DNA from: Fragilaria crotonensis
Taxonomy: Eukaryota > Bacillariophyta > Fragilariophyceae > Fragilariales > Fragilariaceae
NCBI GenBank assembly: GCA_022925895.1
Contig: JAKSYS010000170.1
Span: forward strand, 34,671 to 98,670
Length of the DNA: 64,000 bases
Direction of reading: 5' to 3'
The translations under genes were made by a program, and so were the position numbers. Every line of letters starts with the position of its first letter. Within the stretch, counting starts at the first letter, position 1. Below are positions 52,048-63,042 of the stretch, piece after piece. The notes under the pieces are model-generated. The model was not told the DNA's origin, made no database searches, and saw only the letters and a list, made by a program, of their open reading frames with translations.

Positions 52048-52596
52048 CTAGTTCGAATGTTTCTTTTTGCTCAAAGTCCCAAGGTATTGCACGACGTTGG
52101 CCAAAAGAAGCAATGCAATTCCTGCACACTTGAATTGCGTCGCCGCGCTAGCTATGATGAGATGCACGATCGAAGGTCTCCAGGATCCCGCCACAGCGCA
52201 TCCGTGAGTGACAGATTCGATGAAGTCAAACCCACCTGTTGCAAGCGAAAGGTAGCTCAACGGATATTTAGTTAAAGTTGCAGACCCTGACTTGTTGGTT
52301 TCCAAAAGCTGAGACCCAAAATAAAGTACATACGACGGTATCATGATGCACAGATCAAGTAGCATGAGTTGGAAGTAGATAGACCGACCGTGTTTTCCAA
52401 TTGCCTCATACCAATCAAGCGCCTGTTGGGGTGTATATCCTAGACAAGCCGCATCAGGGACCAGGGCATCGCCCACGATCGGTACGCGAATTTCTTTCAT
52501 CCTCCATCTGTACGCCGCGAATGACAGAATGAAGATGCCCAAACACAATTTTCTATAGGGCTTCAAGCGCTGAAAGGTGGATAGAATCATGGCCAT
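52048..52596 (-). CDS. small four-helix membrane protein, function unknown
   Basis: 182 residues with about four hydrophobic segments: near residues 18-30, 75-95 (IYFQLMLLDLCIMIPSYVLYF), 113-125 and 145-170. The region between the first two carries YTPQQALDWYEAIGKHGR, a motif I have seen only in uncharacterised small membrane proteins. A basic tail (SKKKHSN) could be an ER-type di-lysine signal. It is convergent with the MFS gene, 46 bp from its stop. Confidence 0.6.
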   Translation of the reverse strand: MAMILSTFQRLKPYRKLCLGIFILSFAAYRWRMKEIRVPIVGDALVPDAACLGYTPQQALDWYEAIGKHGRSIYFQLMLLDLCIMIPSYVLYFGSQLLETNKSGSATLTKYPLSYLSLATGGFDFIESVTHGCAVAGSWRPSIVHLIIASAATQFKCAGIALLLLANVVQYLGTLSKKKHSN

Positions 52597-53290
52597 GCAG
52601 GATAGAAGTCATGCATCACTTACCACTCATGTGATAAGGATTTTGCATGTCAGAAAACATCAGGTCCGCCATCAAACACATCCCAGCAAGATCCGAAACC
52701 CGAATCCCAGTGGTACTTTTCATCGGGACTCGGGACCGTGAACGGACGCTTTACCGTGCTGGTATTTCACGGTATCATCAATACCTGGTACTTGTACCAG
52801 TACTTCGAAGTTTCGAATACTCGGGTAGTGGGTACTGTGCTACCGGTTGACACATCATAGACAGCTCGTAGTTCGGGCGTACGAGTACTCGAGTACTCAG
52901 AGTATTATTTGTTACTTGTGCTAGCTAGTAGCTACCGATAGTGTATGGTGTAGAGTATGTTATACACGAGTATACGTACTGTAGTGTTTTATATACAATA
53001 CTTGTACTAACACTATCATAGCGCTGCAGTAGCATGTCTTGGACACTGGACACCCCGGAGTGAAAGACGTGTTGTGATGTGCCGTGACCAAAATTCGCAT
53101 ACGGATGTCACGATTTTTGAGTTGTGTGACTAAGTTTGGAAGTGTCATCAGCCTCACCCAGCTCAGCACCAAGGGTGAAGTGGTGCAATTCACATCGCCC
53201 GACTTCATACATCGTTTCGTACTGCAACATAATCCATCGCACGTCAGAATTGTGCATCATTGCTGGTAAACACAAGACCGGAATCAAGCC
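52597..53290. other. divergent promoter gap with GTAC words
   Basis: It lies between the small membrane protein and SecA starts. GTAC words occupy 52780-53010. The part nearest SecA (53040-53290) lacks them. Confidence 0.45.
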
Positions 53291-56243
53291 ATGAGAAGGA
53301 TTGCATTCGTAAGCACGACGTTGCTTATGGCCGCCATGTGTGATGCGTTCGTCCCCGCAACGTTGTCAAACAAATGCGCGGTATCGTTCCTCGTCAAGCC
53401 TCAGCACGAGCTGGCGACTTTCTATCGTAGTCGTCAACTTGGCATGGGTATGTTCGATGACATGGTCGCATCATCTGACGACAAGAAGAGGGCAAGCCAG
53501 AATAAAGCCTACCTTGAGGGTCTCCAGAAGCGAGTCGAAAGAATCAACGCCTTGGAGGCCACAGTAGAAGATTTGGGCGACGACGAGCTTCAGGCTAAAA
53601 CAAGCGAATTCAAGGCACGTTTAGCCGCGGGTGAAGATATTAATGGACCGTTACTGGAAGAAGCATTCGCTGTGGTTCGCGAAGCTGCTTGGCGAGTTTT
53701 AGAATTGCGTCACTACGACGTTCAGCTTTTGGGTGGTTTGGTCCTTCATGATGGCCGCTTGGCAGAAATGGCAACTGGTGAGGGTAAGACATTGGTGTCC
53801 ACTTTGCCAGCATATGCCAACGCCTTGTTGGAAGGAAAGTCGTCCTACGTCATTACAGTCAACGACTACCTCGCTCGTCGTGATATGGAAAAGATGGGCC
53901 AAGTACATCGCTTCTTGGGTCTGACTGTTGGACTGATCCAATCAGACATGAGCGAGGACCAGCGAAAGATTGCATACGCCTGCGACGTTGTCTACGTGAC
54001 GAATTCTGAACTCGGCTTTGACTACCTCAGAGATCACTTGGCACTTTCACCCGGTCAGACAGTATTGCCTGGAGGAGCTGGCGAGTTCGACGGCTTCTGC
54101 ATAGTTGATGAGGCTGACTCCGTCCTGATTGATGAGGCAAGAACTCCCCTCATCATTTCTAAGCAGGTTCCAGCTCCTGCCAATAAGTATGCAACTGCGA
54201 CTCAACTTGCCAATGCACTGAAGAAGGGTCTGCACTACACGGTCGACGAAAAGAATAAGAACATTGTCCTCACCGAAATCGGGTACCGAGACGCCGAGAA
54301 TGCCCTCGGTATTGTTGATCTGTTCTCTATCCAAGGAGATGGCGAAGCATGGGCTCCTTTTGTGACTAATGCTGTTAAGGCCAAGGAATTGTTCAACAAG
54401 GATATAGAATACCAAGTCTTGCTCGACAACGATGGCGCCAAGGCGGGCGTTGGAATTATTGATGCCTTCACCGGACGTGTCTTAGACGGACGTCGTTGGT
54501 CGGATGGCCTTCATCAGAGTATCGAGGCGAAAGAGGGAATCGCTGTCAGTGAGCAGAGCCAAGTGATTGCCAAGGTCACCTATCAGGCTCTCTTTCGCCA
54601 GTTCACGCGTCTTTCTGGAATGACAGGTACTGCCATGGGGGATGCCCCTGAACTAGAAATTACGTACGGATTGCAGGTGACCCCAATTCCCACAGCCTTG
54701 CCAATCGCTCGACGAGACTATCCAGATGTTTCGTTCAAAACTCGTAAGGCGGCTAATAAGGCACTCATTAAGGAGGTGGTCAACGTTGGAGGAGGAGAAC
54801 CCGACGGTCGCCCATGTTTGATTGGAACGACGTCGGTTGCCGAGAGTGAGAAGTTGGTGGCTGCTTTGAAAGAAGTGGGCATAGAGGCTGAGCTACTGAA
54901 TGCCTCACCGAAGAATGCTCCTCGAGAATCTGAGATTGTTGCACAAGCTGGACGTGCCGGTGTCGTGACCGTCGCCACCAACATGGCGGGTCGTGGTACG
55001 GACATTTTGCTTGGTGGCTGTCCCAAGACGATGTCCCGCATCAAAGCACGATCCATCCTAATAGCCGAAGGCGTGATATCTGCAAAAGAAGCCTCTACTC
55101 TCCCTCCTACCCCGCCGGAATCCTACTTCCCTTATCCGCTCAATGAAGACATCATGTTCGCTTTAAGGGATGCCGCCCTTGCGATCAAGAAATCCTTGGG
55201 TACTGACATGAGTGCCATAGACCTTGACGAACTCCTGACAGTGGCGAACGACGCGACAGAGGCCGAGGATGATCCGGACCACATTGTCAAGCTTCGGTTA
55301 GCAACAGAATTGGTGAAAGATGCCTACAGCCGTGTATTGTCAGTAGAGAAAGACGCTGTCAAGGCCCGCGGTGGTCTCTATGTGATGGGTACCAATCGCC
55401 ACGAGAGTTCTCGCATTGATCGTCAATTGCGCGGACGCGCAGGTCGGCAGGGTGATCCAGGATCATCGCGCTTCTTTTTTGAGTTTCGAAGATGACATGT
55501 TTGTCATTTTTGGTGGTGACCAGTTGCCGAAAATGTTGGAGATGTTCCGCGTCAGCGAAGACATGCCCGTGGAAGCTCCTCAAGTTACTGAAGCTCTGGG
55601 CAAGGTCCAGAAGGTTGTGGAGGACAAATACCGCGAGATTCGTTCTGAAATCTTTCGCTTCGACGAGACTCTGAACGAACAGCGAAAGGTCATTTATGCT
55701 CGCCGTCGCGATATTCTGTTTAGCAGCCCAGAGCAGACGATTGAGTTGGTGAAACAGTACAATAAAGAAACGGTGGTCGACATTGTCAAGGCCCAAACAA
55801 GTGGAAGCACTGTGAACAGCGCCAAGGTGACGGAGAAGCTGAATCAATTCTTCCCCGGTGTCGTGGTAGGAGATTTGAGTGGCAAAGATGATACCGCAGT
55901 CGTCGCTCAGGCCGCGAATGCCATTAACAAGGCATTTAGTGAAAAAGTAGTGGACATGGAGGCTGCCGCCAAGGCGGCAGGCCGACCACCGCACCCGCTT
56001 GGCCGTTCTGCAAACTACATTACGCTCGTGACCATGGACAATGCTTGGAGTGACCATTTACAGAATATGGAGAACTTGAAGGAAGCCGTGATTTTGCGAA
56101 AGTACCAAGGCTTGGATATTTTGACGGAATACAAGAACGAGGCATTTGAACTTTTTGTAGGCCTTGAAGACAAGATGAGGTTCAATGCTGTCTACTCACT
56201 GTGGCAAAGTCTAGCACCGCAAGCGGCGCCACAAGCAGCATAG
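53291..56243 (+). CDS. plastid SecA preprotein translocase ATPase, nuclear-encoded
   Basis: SecA drives proteins through the SecYE channel of the thylakoid membrane. The start is a signal peptide with an ASAFAP-type junction (MRRIAFVSTTLLMAAMCDA-FVP). Mature motifs are MATGEGKT (Walker A), LARRDMEKMG, the DEAD-like VDEADSVLIDEARTPLI, GMTGTA, and NMAGRGTDILLGG. The ~100-residue insert before RQLRGRAGRQGDPGSS, usual in cyanobacterial and plastid SecA, is present. The C-terminal zinc-binding tail is absent. One T too many in the T6 run 55475-55480 breaks the frame. Corrected, the protein has 983 residues. Red-lineage plastids usually encode SecA themselves, so a nuclear gene is notable. Confidence 0.9.
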
Positions 56244-56834
56244 CCGGGGTGTGGACACGCTACTTAAAGTAGAGACGGGTCGTCCCTTGGTCGACGCTGA
56301 TACGAGGCCCAGTCCCCTGATCATGCCAGAATGTCAAATCAAACTTGAGTACTTCATTTGTGAGACAGAAACGTTGAGCACTAGACTACACTCCTTATCT
56401 CCTTTTGATTCAGTCCTTGAAGGTTTAATACAGTTTCATGCTCATATCTTCGTACAACCCGACTGATCGTGCTATGCATACAAGTATGTAGATGACATAC
56501 AGTACTACTAGTACTCGTACGTACCAGTACTTACTGTAACGAATCGGTTTGGTCGTTCGCCGTCTGTCCGCGCCAAACGTCCTTCAAGTTCACACGTCAT
56601 TGAATCTACAAAATGAACTCTATGTCATACTGGTACCCAACCTTCATGAGATGCGCGTCGATCCCATCGGAACTCTGACGAGTAGTGATCATTGTCACAG
56701 CACAAGATACGAGTTCACCCGAATCATCATTCATTGGCATCGGTTTCTAAAGTACCTGCTGCATTCACTGACCATCGGACTGCGGAAAAACCTACTCGAG
56801 TACGACCCCACTTGATCGAAATCGCAGTCAGAAG
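56244..56834. other. gap between SecA and URC1-like genes
   Basis: A short GTAC cluster at 56490-56530. Random short frames otherwise. Confidence 0.4.
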
Positions 56835-58191
56835 ATGGTCACAAGAAATCTCCTCGCCCCGTCGGACACATCTCATCGTCCTCCAAAGAAGCCCCGCAAG
56901 GACGAAGATGGCATTCCCTTTCCCGAACTATCTTCCCTCGACTATGTGAATCTCACCTCACATTCCGATCAATTCGGAGTCGACCCTGTCCCCATTTCGT
57001 GGGCGCACCCCGATCCTGCCGTCCGCGGTCCCGTCATTTGCACTGTGCGCCATTCGGCACAGCGCAATGCCATTGGAGCGCATTCGGGATCCTACTGCAT
57101 TTACACCGGACTCGCCGTTGCAGCTGGCACATTGGACCCTGACTATGTCCCAAACCTCAGTCTCACCTCTCCTGTTTTTGAAATTGGACCCTTCCCGTCC
57201 TGGTCAGATCCCAAAAGATTGCCGCCATGGATCCATTTGGTCATGTCACAACGAGCGCCTTTGGCGATTGGTTGAAGAAAGGATGGGACATTCGTCCGAC
57301 GATTGCCGTCACCAAAGCGCACATTGACCTTCCAGAATGCCGAGAGGCCATTACTGCTGGTCGTCTCAAACCTGATGGGAAGGTCCTCATGCCCTCGGGC
57401 CAATCGATTGTCGCCAAGGCCGCCATTGAACCAGTCTGGTACTTGCCGGAAGTGGCTCGTCGCTTCGAATGCACCGAAACAAATTTGCGACAATCCATCT
57501 TTCGCATGACGAATGGCATGTATCCGGAACTCATCACCCGGCCCGATATCAAGATCTTTTTGCCACCCATTGGCGGATTGACTATTTACATTTGGGGCGA
57601 CCCGAGCACCATCCCGGATGAAGATATTGAACTCACGTGTCGCGTCCATGACGAGTGCAACGGATCCGATGTCTTTGGATCTGACATTTGTACCTGCCGT
57701 CCCTATCTGACGCATGCCATTGAAGAGTGCATCAAGACGGCCCAACGCGGTGGATGCGGCATTGTAGTGTACTTTCGAAAGGAAGGACGGTCGTTGGGAG
57801 AAGTTACCAGTATTTGGTATACAATACCCGTAAACGCCAAGAGGGTGGGGACTCGGCAGAGCAGTACTTTTCTTGTACCGAACAGGTGGCGGGAGTGCAG
57901 GATACGCGCTTTCAGGGGCTCATGCCGGACTGCCTGCACTTTTTGGGAGTTACCAAGATCCATAACTTCATCTCCATGAGTGATATGAAGTATAATGCTA
58001 TTGTCAATACAGGCATCAAGATTGTGAACCGTATCGAGATCCCTAAGGAGTTGGTCCCTGACGATGCGCAGGTGGAAATTACGGCCAAGGTCTTTCACGG
58101 ATACAATGCGGGAGCAACCTATCAGGGTATTGACAAGGAGGAGCTCAAGAAGACCAAGGGGCGTGACTACCACTACGATGCAGCCACCTAA
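56835..58191 (+). CDS. URC1-like GTP cyclohydrolase II family protein
   Basis: The protein combines the GTP_CH_N region (HSAQRNAIGAHSGSYCIYTG, TSAFGDWLKKGWDIRPTIAVTK) with a GTP cyclohydrolase II core. The core has a zinc-site-like HDECNGSDVFGSDICTCRPY and the nucleotide segment GIVVYFRKEGRSLGEV, then QYFSCTEQVAGVQDTRF. This layout is that of fungal Urc1, needed for uracil catabolism, rather than of the riboflavin enzyme RibA. Two one-base losses are required: A4 at 57213-57216 and near 57807-57811. The corrected length is 452 residues. There is no targeting peptide, so it is probably cytosolic. Confidence 0.82.
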
Positions 58192-58279
58192 AAAACGAAA
58201 CGTTTCCTGTAATATACAGAGCGAGACTAGTGTATCGCTTTGGTATTCTACTACAGTAGTAGGCCTACCTGGTAGAGCT

Positions 58280-58735
58280 TTAGGCAACAATGGTGGAAGC
58301 CGTAGCCGACTCGTACCTCCAGTTCGCGGGAAGCATGCGAGTGGTACGGTAGTAACGAGCCAGACGGTGAATACGAGATTCGATAAGAATCAAGCGGAAC
58401 TTGGAGTCCTTGTCCTTTCGGTTTCGCTCCAAATGCTTACGGACGGCGACAGCCTTCTTAATAAGCATGTACAAATCTTCAGGGATCTCCGGGGCAAGGC
58501 CGTTGGCCTTGAGGATGCGGACAATCTTTTGGCCAGTGACAGACTTTACCTGGGCGATACCATTGGAGTCACGGAGAATGACACCAATCTGGGAAGGAGT
58601 AAGACCTTTCTTGGCGAGCTTGCAGACTTGGTCCTCAACATCCGCCGAGGTGACCTTGAGCCAAGACGGTGGGGTGCGCTTGTATGGGCGGGCACTCTTG
58701 GAGATACCCTTACCTGGTGCATGCATACGACCCAT
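58280..58735 (-). CDS. RPS13: cytosolic ribosomal protein uS15 (RPS13)
   Basis: Intact 151-residue protein of the 40S subunit. The start [12 protein letters not shown] is invariant in eukaryotes. SRPYKR-like [55 protein letters not shown] and the basic [20 protein letters not shown] complete the family pattern. No intron. It is divergent from the eS4 gene, a plausible shared promoter for two 40S proteins, and convergent with the URC1-like gene (88 bp apart). Confidence 0.95.
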   Translation of the reverse strand: MGRMHAPGKGISKSARPYKRTPPSWLKVTSADVEDQVCKLAKKGLTPSQIGVILRDSNGIAQVKSVTGQKIVRILKANGLAPEIPEDLYMLIKKAVAVRKHLERNRKDKDSKFRLILIESRIHRLARYYRTTRMLPANWRYESATASTIVA

Positions 58736-59308
58736 GATGAACTATTACTGTAAGTCTGTTTTGCGTGAGAGAGAGAGAGAGGTTAGCCAACTATGTTCGG
58801 CGGAAGGAGGAGAGGATATCTCTATTCCGGAACAGGGAGTGGCTGCCAAGTACACGACGTACAGACACCATCTACTTGATGTAGGGGTGTCTGCAACTGA
58901 AACCATGAACACTTTCAATGGATTTCGTCAATTGCTCCAAGAGCAATCATTGTGTAGAAGGCAGCCACTCTCCAGGTTCATATAGACACCATTCTCTTTC
59001 GAGGGAGAGCACCGACACAACTCACGTTTAAGAGGAAGGAAAAGGGTGGGTTAGAAAGTAATGATCGACTTCGTGGAGAGTCGAGGGTGGAGAGTGTGGA
59101 CGGACGTAAAGTAAAGTGGGGTGGTTGATTGTTGATTTACCGCATTACTTGACAATCTACGGAAAACTTATACCAGAAAGTCTGTGGTATATTTTTGCGT
59201 TGAATCCACTTGTCGTCTGTCTGGCCCACGTCGCCTCACCATCATCACACCCTCTACTCATCTCCTCTTGAGTGATTTATCGCGTATTCCCTGACCAGTT
59301 GAACAACC
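58736..59308. other. shared upstream region of two ribosomal protein genes
   Basis: 573 bp between RPS13 and eS4 starts. Contains a (GA)n tract at 58768-58782 and pyrimidine-rich stretches near 59220-59275, and few GTAC words compared with other divergent gaps. Confidence 0.4.
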
Positions 59309-60373
59309 ATGTACGTTGCAGACTGCGATGTAGTTGCTCAGGAATGTTAATCAGATTGTAGTTCATCTGAGGATGTTGAGGGTTTCTGTTGAAGGCGCAT
59401 CTTGCGGCGTCAGGTCGTTGATTTCTTTCATTGTCGACATTTTCTTGTCATGCGTGATGGACCCAGCACCTGTTTGTTCAGGAAATGTTGACTACCTTAT
59501 TCTTCTCTTTTCGTATTGTTGGGATTAGTTCATTCCATGGTAAACAAAGCTGACCGCATTACGTCTTACTAACTCGGTCCTGCTCCTCTCCATAACAGGG
59601 CTCGCGGACCAAAGAAGCACTTGAAGCGTCTCCATGCTCCTAAGCACTGGAACCTCGGAAAAATGGGCGGAGTCTGGGCTCCTAGACCCTCCTGGTCCTC
59701 ACAAGTTGCGTGAATGCCTCCTGTCTCCATTATCCTTCGTGATCGTTTGAAGTATGCCCTTACCAACAAGGAGTGCCTGCAAATTTGCATGGAACGTTGC
59801 GTCAAGGTGGATGGAAAAGTCAGAACGGACCAGAACTACCCAGCGGGTTTCATGGATGTCATCGAGCTCGACAAGTCTGGCGACCGCTTTCGTCTCCTTT
59901 TCGACACCAAGGGACGTTACGTCCTTCACAGAATCCAAAAAGACGAATCTGCGTACAAGCTTTGCCGCATCACCAAGGTGTATGTCTCCGCAAACAAGAT
60001 CCCAGTTGCTGTCACTCACGATGGACGCACTCTGAGATACCCCGACCCTGATATCAAGGTCAACGACACTGTCAAGGTTGATATCGCCACTGGTAAGATG
60101 TCGGATATTATCAGTTCGAACTCGGTGCCATGGTCATGATCACCAGGGAGGTAACACCGGACGTGTTGGACAGCTCATGCGTTGAGAAACACGAGGGCTC
60201 CTTCTCGATTGTCACTATCAAGGATGCCAAAGAAACACCTTCGCTACCAGATTGCAAAACGTGTTCATTATCAGGTGGGCAACCACCCGCAAGTTACTCT
60301 TCCAAAGGGACGTGGTATCAAGAAGACCATCCTTCAGGAGCGCGCCGAGGCTGAGGCTCGTGGAGACCTTTAA
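59309..60373 (+). CDS. RPS4: cytosolic ribosomal protein eS4 (RPS4), split start codon, several frame breaks
   Basis: 40S subunit protein. The start codon is split: AT at 59309-59310, then a 288-bp intron (59311-59598, GTACGT...AACAG), then G GCT CGC giving [22 protein letters not shown]. The S4 domain and KOW region follow: [72 protein letters not shown], and the end [20 protein letters not shown]. Seven small indels (near 59691, 59719, 60112, 60144, 60180, 60232 and 60272) must be allowed. They sum to exactly 259 codons, close to the 263 of the human protein. An essential gene that keeps its intron is unlikely to be a pseudogene, so I attribute these to assembly error. Confidence 0.85.
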
Positions 60374-60664
60374 ACTCAGTAAATTATAAGAAAATAACAT
60401 AATACTCCTTGTGAATGCATGTTGCAGTATTGTCAGAATTGGAAGAAGCTGCAATGTGGTACCGGTGCAAAGCGTACAAACACTTGGGAAGTGGTTGGTC
60501 GAAGCAACATTCTCCAGATGCAAGACGAATCGTAGCTAAAAATGCGATGCCATACGCTAGCAAGTCAACTTGTTGTCGCGTCGAATGTTGTGAGTCAAAT
60601 GTCAACATCAAGTCGAGCTTTATACCCATGCCAAGAGCGCGAGCATCTCACAACGATCTCTTCG

Positions 60665-61141
60665 TCAATTTGGCTGCAATTCCTCAGATCGCTGTTCCAT
60701 CATTTGCAGGTACTGTTCTTCCGTTACCAACGGATGGATTGCCTCTTGCAATGACTCCGCGTCCGTGGAGATCGTCAACAATACTTGATCTTCCGTATCA
60801 ATCTCGTCACCTTCCAGTAAGTACGCCACTTTGCCTCGTACGGGTGACAGCAATTGGTAGGTTCCTGAAACGACATTCCAAGATGGTTCGTTGATCGTGT
60901 GAATGACATTGAAGTCCCAATCGATTGAAAGGACTTCATCGCCAACGTCCACATGCTGGTGAAGGATCTTCCTGCGTGTTATGCTGGATATCTGCCCCAG
61001 TGCAGTCAAACCGTGATCTGTCATTCCAATATCCACTGACCATGTTGATGAAGTCGAAGATGCTAATGATGATGATCGGATGGGTCGATACCAAAGGTGT
61101 AGTGCCGGAACGTAGAGCTGTCGACCCAAACGAGATGACAT
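60665..61141 (-). CDS. GcvH-like protein without the lipoylation lysine
   Basis: 158 residues. The N-terminal 30 residues are basic and Ser/Leu-rich (MSSRLGRQLYVPALHLWYRP), a likely mitochondrial presequence. The rest follows glycine cleavage H protein: STWSVDIGMTDHGLTALGQI, VDVGDEVLSID, and VVSGTYQLLSPVRGKVAYL, ending in a helix. In H protein the matching loop is ESVKA...YSPVSG, where the Lys carries lipoate. Here the aligned residue is Ser92 and no Lys is near, and there is a small insertion before it. It can hardly act as the lipoyl shuttle, so a structural or regulatory role is more likely. The frame is intact. Confidence 0.65.
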   Translation of the reverse strand: MSSRLGRQLYVPALHLWYRPIRSSSLASSTSSTWSVDIGMTDHGLTALGQISSITRRKILHQHVDVGDEVLSIDWDFNVIHTINEPSWNVVSGTYQLLSPVRGKVAYLLEGDEIDTEDQVLLTISTDAESLQEAIHPLVTEEQYLQMMEQRSEELQPN

Positions 61142-61431
61142 GGTGTTAATCAGTGTTCCAAGGAAGGATCAGGAGAAAGCCAAGTGCTTGTGCTGCATCA
61201 TAGGAAACAAATATGTCTGCAGCAGGAGGTGAGTTGATGTTCGAGTTCTGGGCATGATTCACAGCTTGCAAGTTCTGCACTTCGCATCTTGGACTTGCAC
61301 CGTTTCATGCACAGTGATTTGAATTGGGCCTGTACACGGTGTGACATACGTACTGCATCTCCCCTCCACTTTACACGGTACTCGGATACAGTGATACGGT
61401 ACAAAATGTACAGTACTTCAATGGTCAAATG

Positions 61432-62238
61432 CTAAAGATGCTTGTGAAAGAACAGGATCATGGAATAGCGCGTTCCCTCAGCAATGGCTGATACAGCATG
61501 GAAGACGCTGTCGTTGTGACAGGTGGCATCGCCTTCTTGTCGCTCCAACACTTGGAGTTCACGATTGTGAAGTGCGAGCAATCGCCCACCTACACAGTCG
61601 CCGCTACCGTTAAGCGCGACGTTGACTGTCCATTGATTGCCATCACGGTGGAAGGGCATCCAAGGCCGTGTTCCTCTCTGATACATGCGAATGAAGATAC
61701 CGACATTATCGAAGGACGTTGCGTCTGGGTCCAAGTTACTGGGAACTTTCCACAGTCGATCTTTGGCATCAACGCCAATTATCTTGCTCAACTTTTTTTC
61801 GCTGATATTCACTTGCCAATCGGGGCATCCATCCACTTGATCGATGCCATCATTCTTTATCTGCTTTCGAACAAAGTTCCTCAGTTTAGCACATTCTTCG
61901 CTTGTTAATACCGGTCTGGTGATTATGCCATCAGCTCGCTCGAGGGATTCCATAGCGAATTTGCGCTCCGAGGAACTCATGTCTAACCGATCGAGTATTG
62001 CATATGGATCCACGGTGGCATCCTGGTATATCAGTGCGCGTTCTACAATCGATGACATCATCCATTGCGCTTGTACAAAAGGCTCGTCCAGGCCATCCAG
62101 TATTGTAACCTTGTCTTCCCAGCTGCTCGAACTGGCTCCGATTTGCGTTCTTGTCGGTCGGTGAGGCAATGGAAAGGCATGAGCCACAACAAGATGCCAG
62201 AGAAGGCTTCCCAACTTCTGGAGGTTCTTCAACTTCAT
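61432..62238 (-). CDS. 2-oxoglutarate/Fe(II) oxygenase with plastid-type presequence
   Basis: 268 residues. The iron triad is visible: His197 and Asp199 in PFHRDGNQWT, His247 in SVFHAVS, and the 2-oxoglutarate Arg257 in GTRYSMILFF. The fold is of the prolyl 4-hydroxylase type (P4Hc), with DCVGGRLLAL between the metal ligands. The start has a hydrophobic segment ending in AHA-FPLP (residues 10-24), which fits an ASAFAP-like plastid junction, so the enzyme may act in the plastid or secretory system. Substrate unknown; P4Hc-like proteins of algae modify proteins or small molecules. Intact, no intron. Confidence 0.75.
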   Translation of the reverse strand: MKLKNLQKLGSLLWHLVVAHAFPLPHRPTRTQIGASSSSWEDKVTILDGLDEPFVQAQWMMSSIVERALIYQDATVDPYAILDRLDMSSSERKFAMESLERADGIITRPVLTSEECAKLRNFVRKQIKNDGIDQVDGCPDWQVNISEKKLSKIIGVDAKDRLWKVPSNLDPDATSFDNVGIFIRMYQRGTRPWMPFHRDGNQWTVNVALNGSGDCVGGRLLALHNRELQVLERQEGDATCHNDSVFHAVSAIAEGTRYSMILFFHKHL

Positions 62239-63042
62239 TTGCGGTGTGGTTCAGTGTGGCGGCCATTGGCCATCACGTGTGTTAGTCGTCACTTCGTTGA
62301 CACGTCCAATCTCTTCTGGAATCGAGGGGAATCGTGGTTTCGTGCATCACAAGTACCGGTAGTAGTACTCCAGTATTTGTAGTACTTGACAATTAACAGA
62401 GCATATGCATACATGAACAATGAACAACCAACAAACATGAACACATGAACGCTGAACACTGAGTACGCCCGAGTATCGAGTAGTAGTACTGTACAAAGTA
62501 TCAGAACTTTTACTGAGTACTCCGAGTACTGAGTACTCGGAGTAGTAGTAATGTATTAGGTAACTGTGGTTACTATACTTTCGAGCTCCTAGATCCAATA
62601 AAACAGGCTGGAAATCTGAGCATTGGTTGTTTTTGCTGTCGCAGTCGTGACCTTGCTTTTGCGACAGTATCATAGAAATAACGCGTTCGTTGGGTTGGGT
62701 GTTGGGTCATCCATTCGCATCGGTGAACCATTCCAACAGCTTGTCAGCAGTCAGAAGACAGCAGTAAGCTGTCAGCTGTCAGTCTCAACTCCAATCGCCA
62801 TCGCGTGCTATTTCAGTTATTACGCGTCCTGCAGGTGTCGATCGTCAAGCAGCCATAGCGATAGGCTGATTTGAGTCGTCCTCGCCGAGAGAAGAAACAA
62901 TGGGACCACCAGTGGTTCTAACAGCTGGAGGCCGGTAAATCAGGAACGAGCTAGGCAGGCGAAGCCTACTGAAGTATCCACCTTACCATCTAAAAAGCTG
63001 CAAAATGTTCCATGATGAGACGCCTGTCCAGGAATAGAGTTC
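62239..63042. other. GTAC-rich divergent promoter gap
   Basis: It lies between the oxygenase and transporter starts. GTAC/AGTAC words are very dense at 62350-62570, including ACTGAGTACTCCGAGTACTG-type near-palindromes. No gene seen. Confidence 0.45.
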
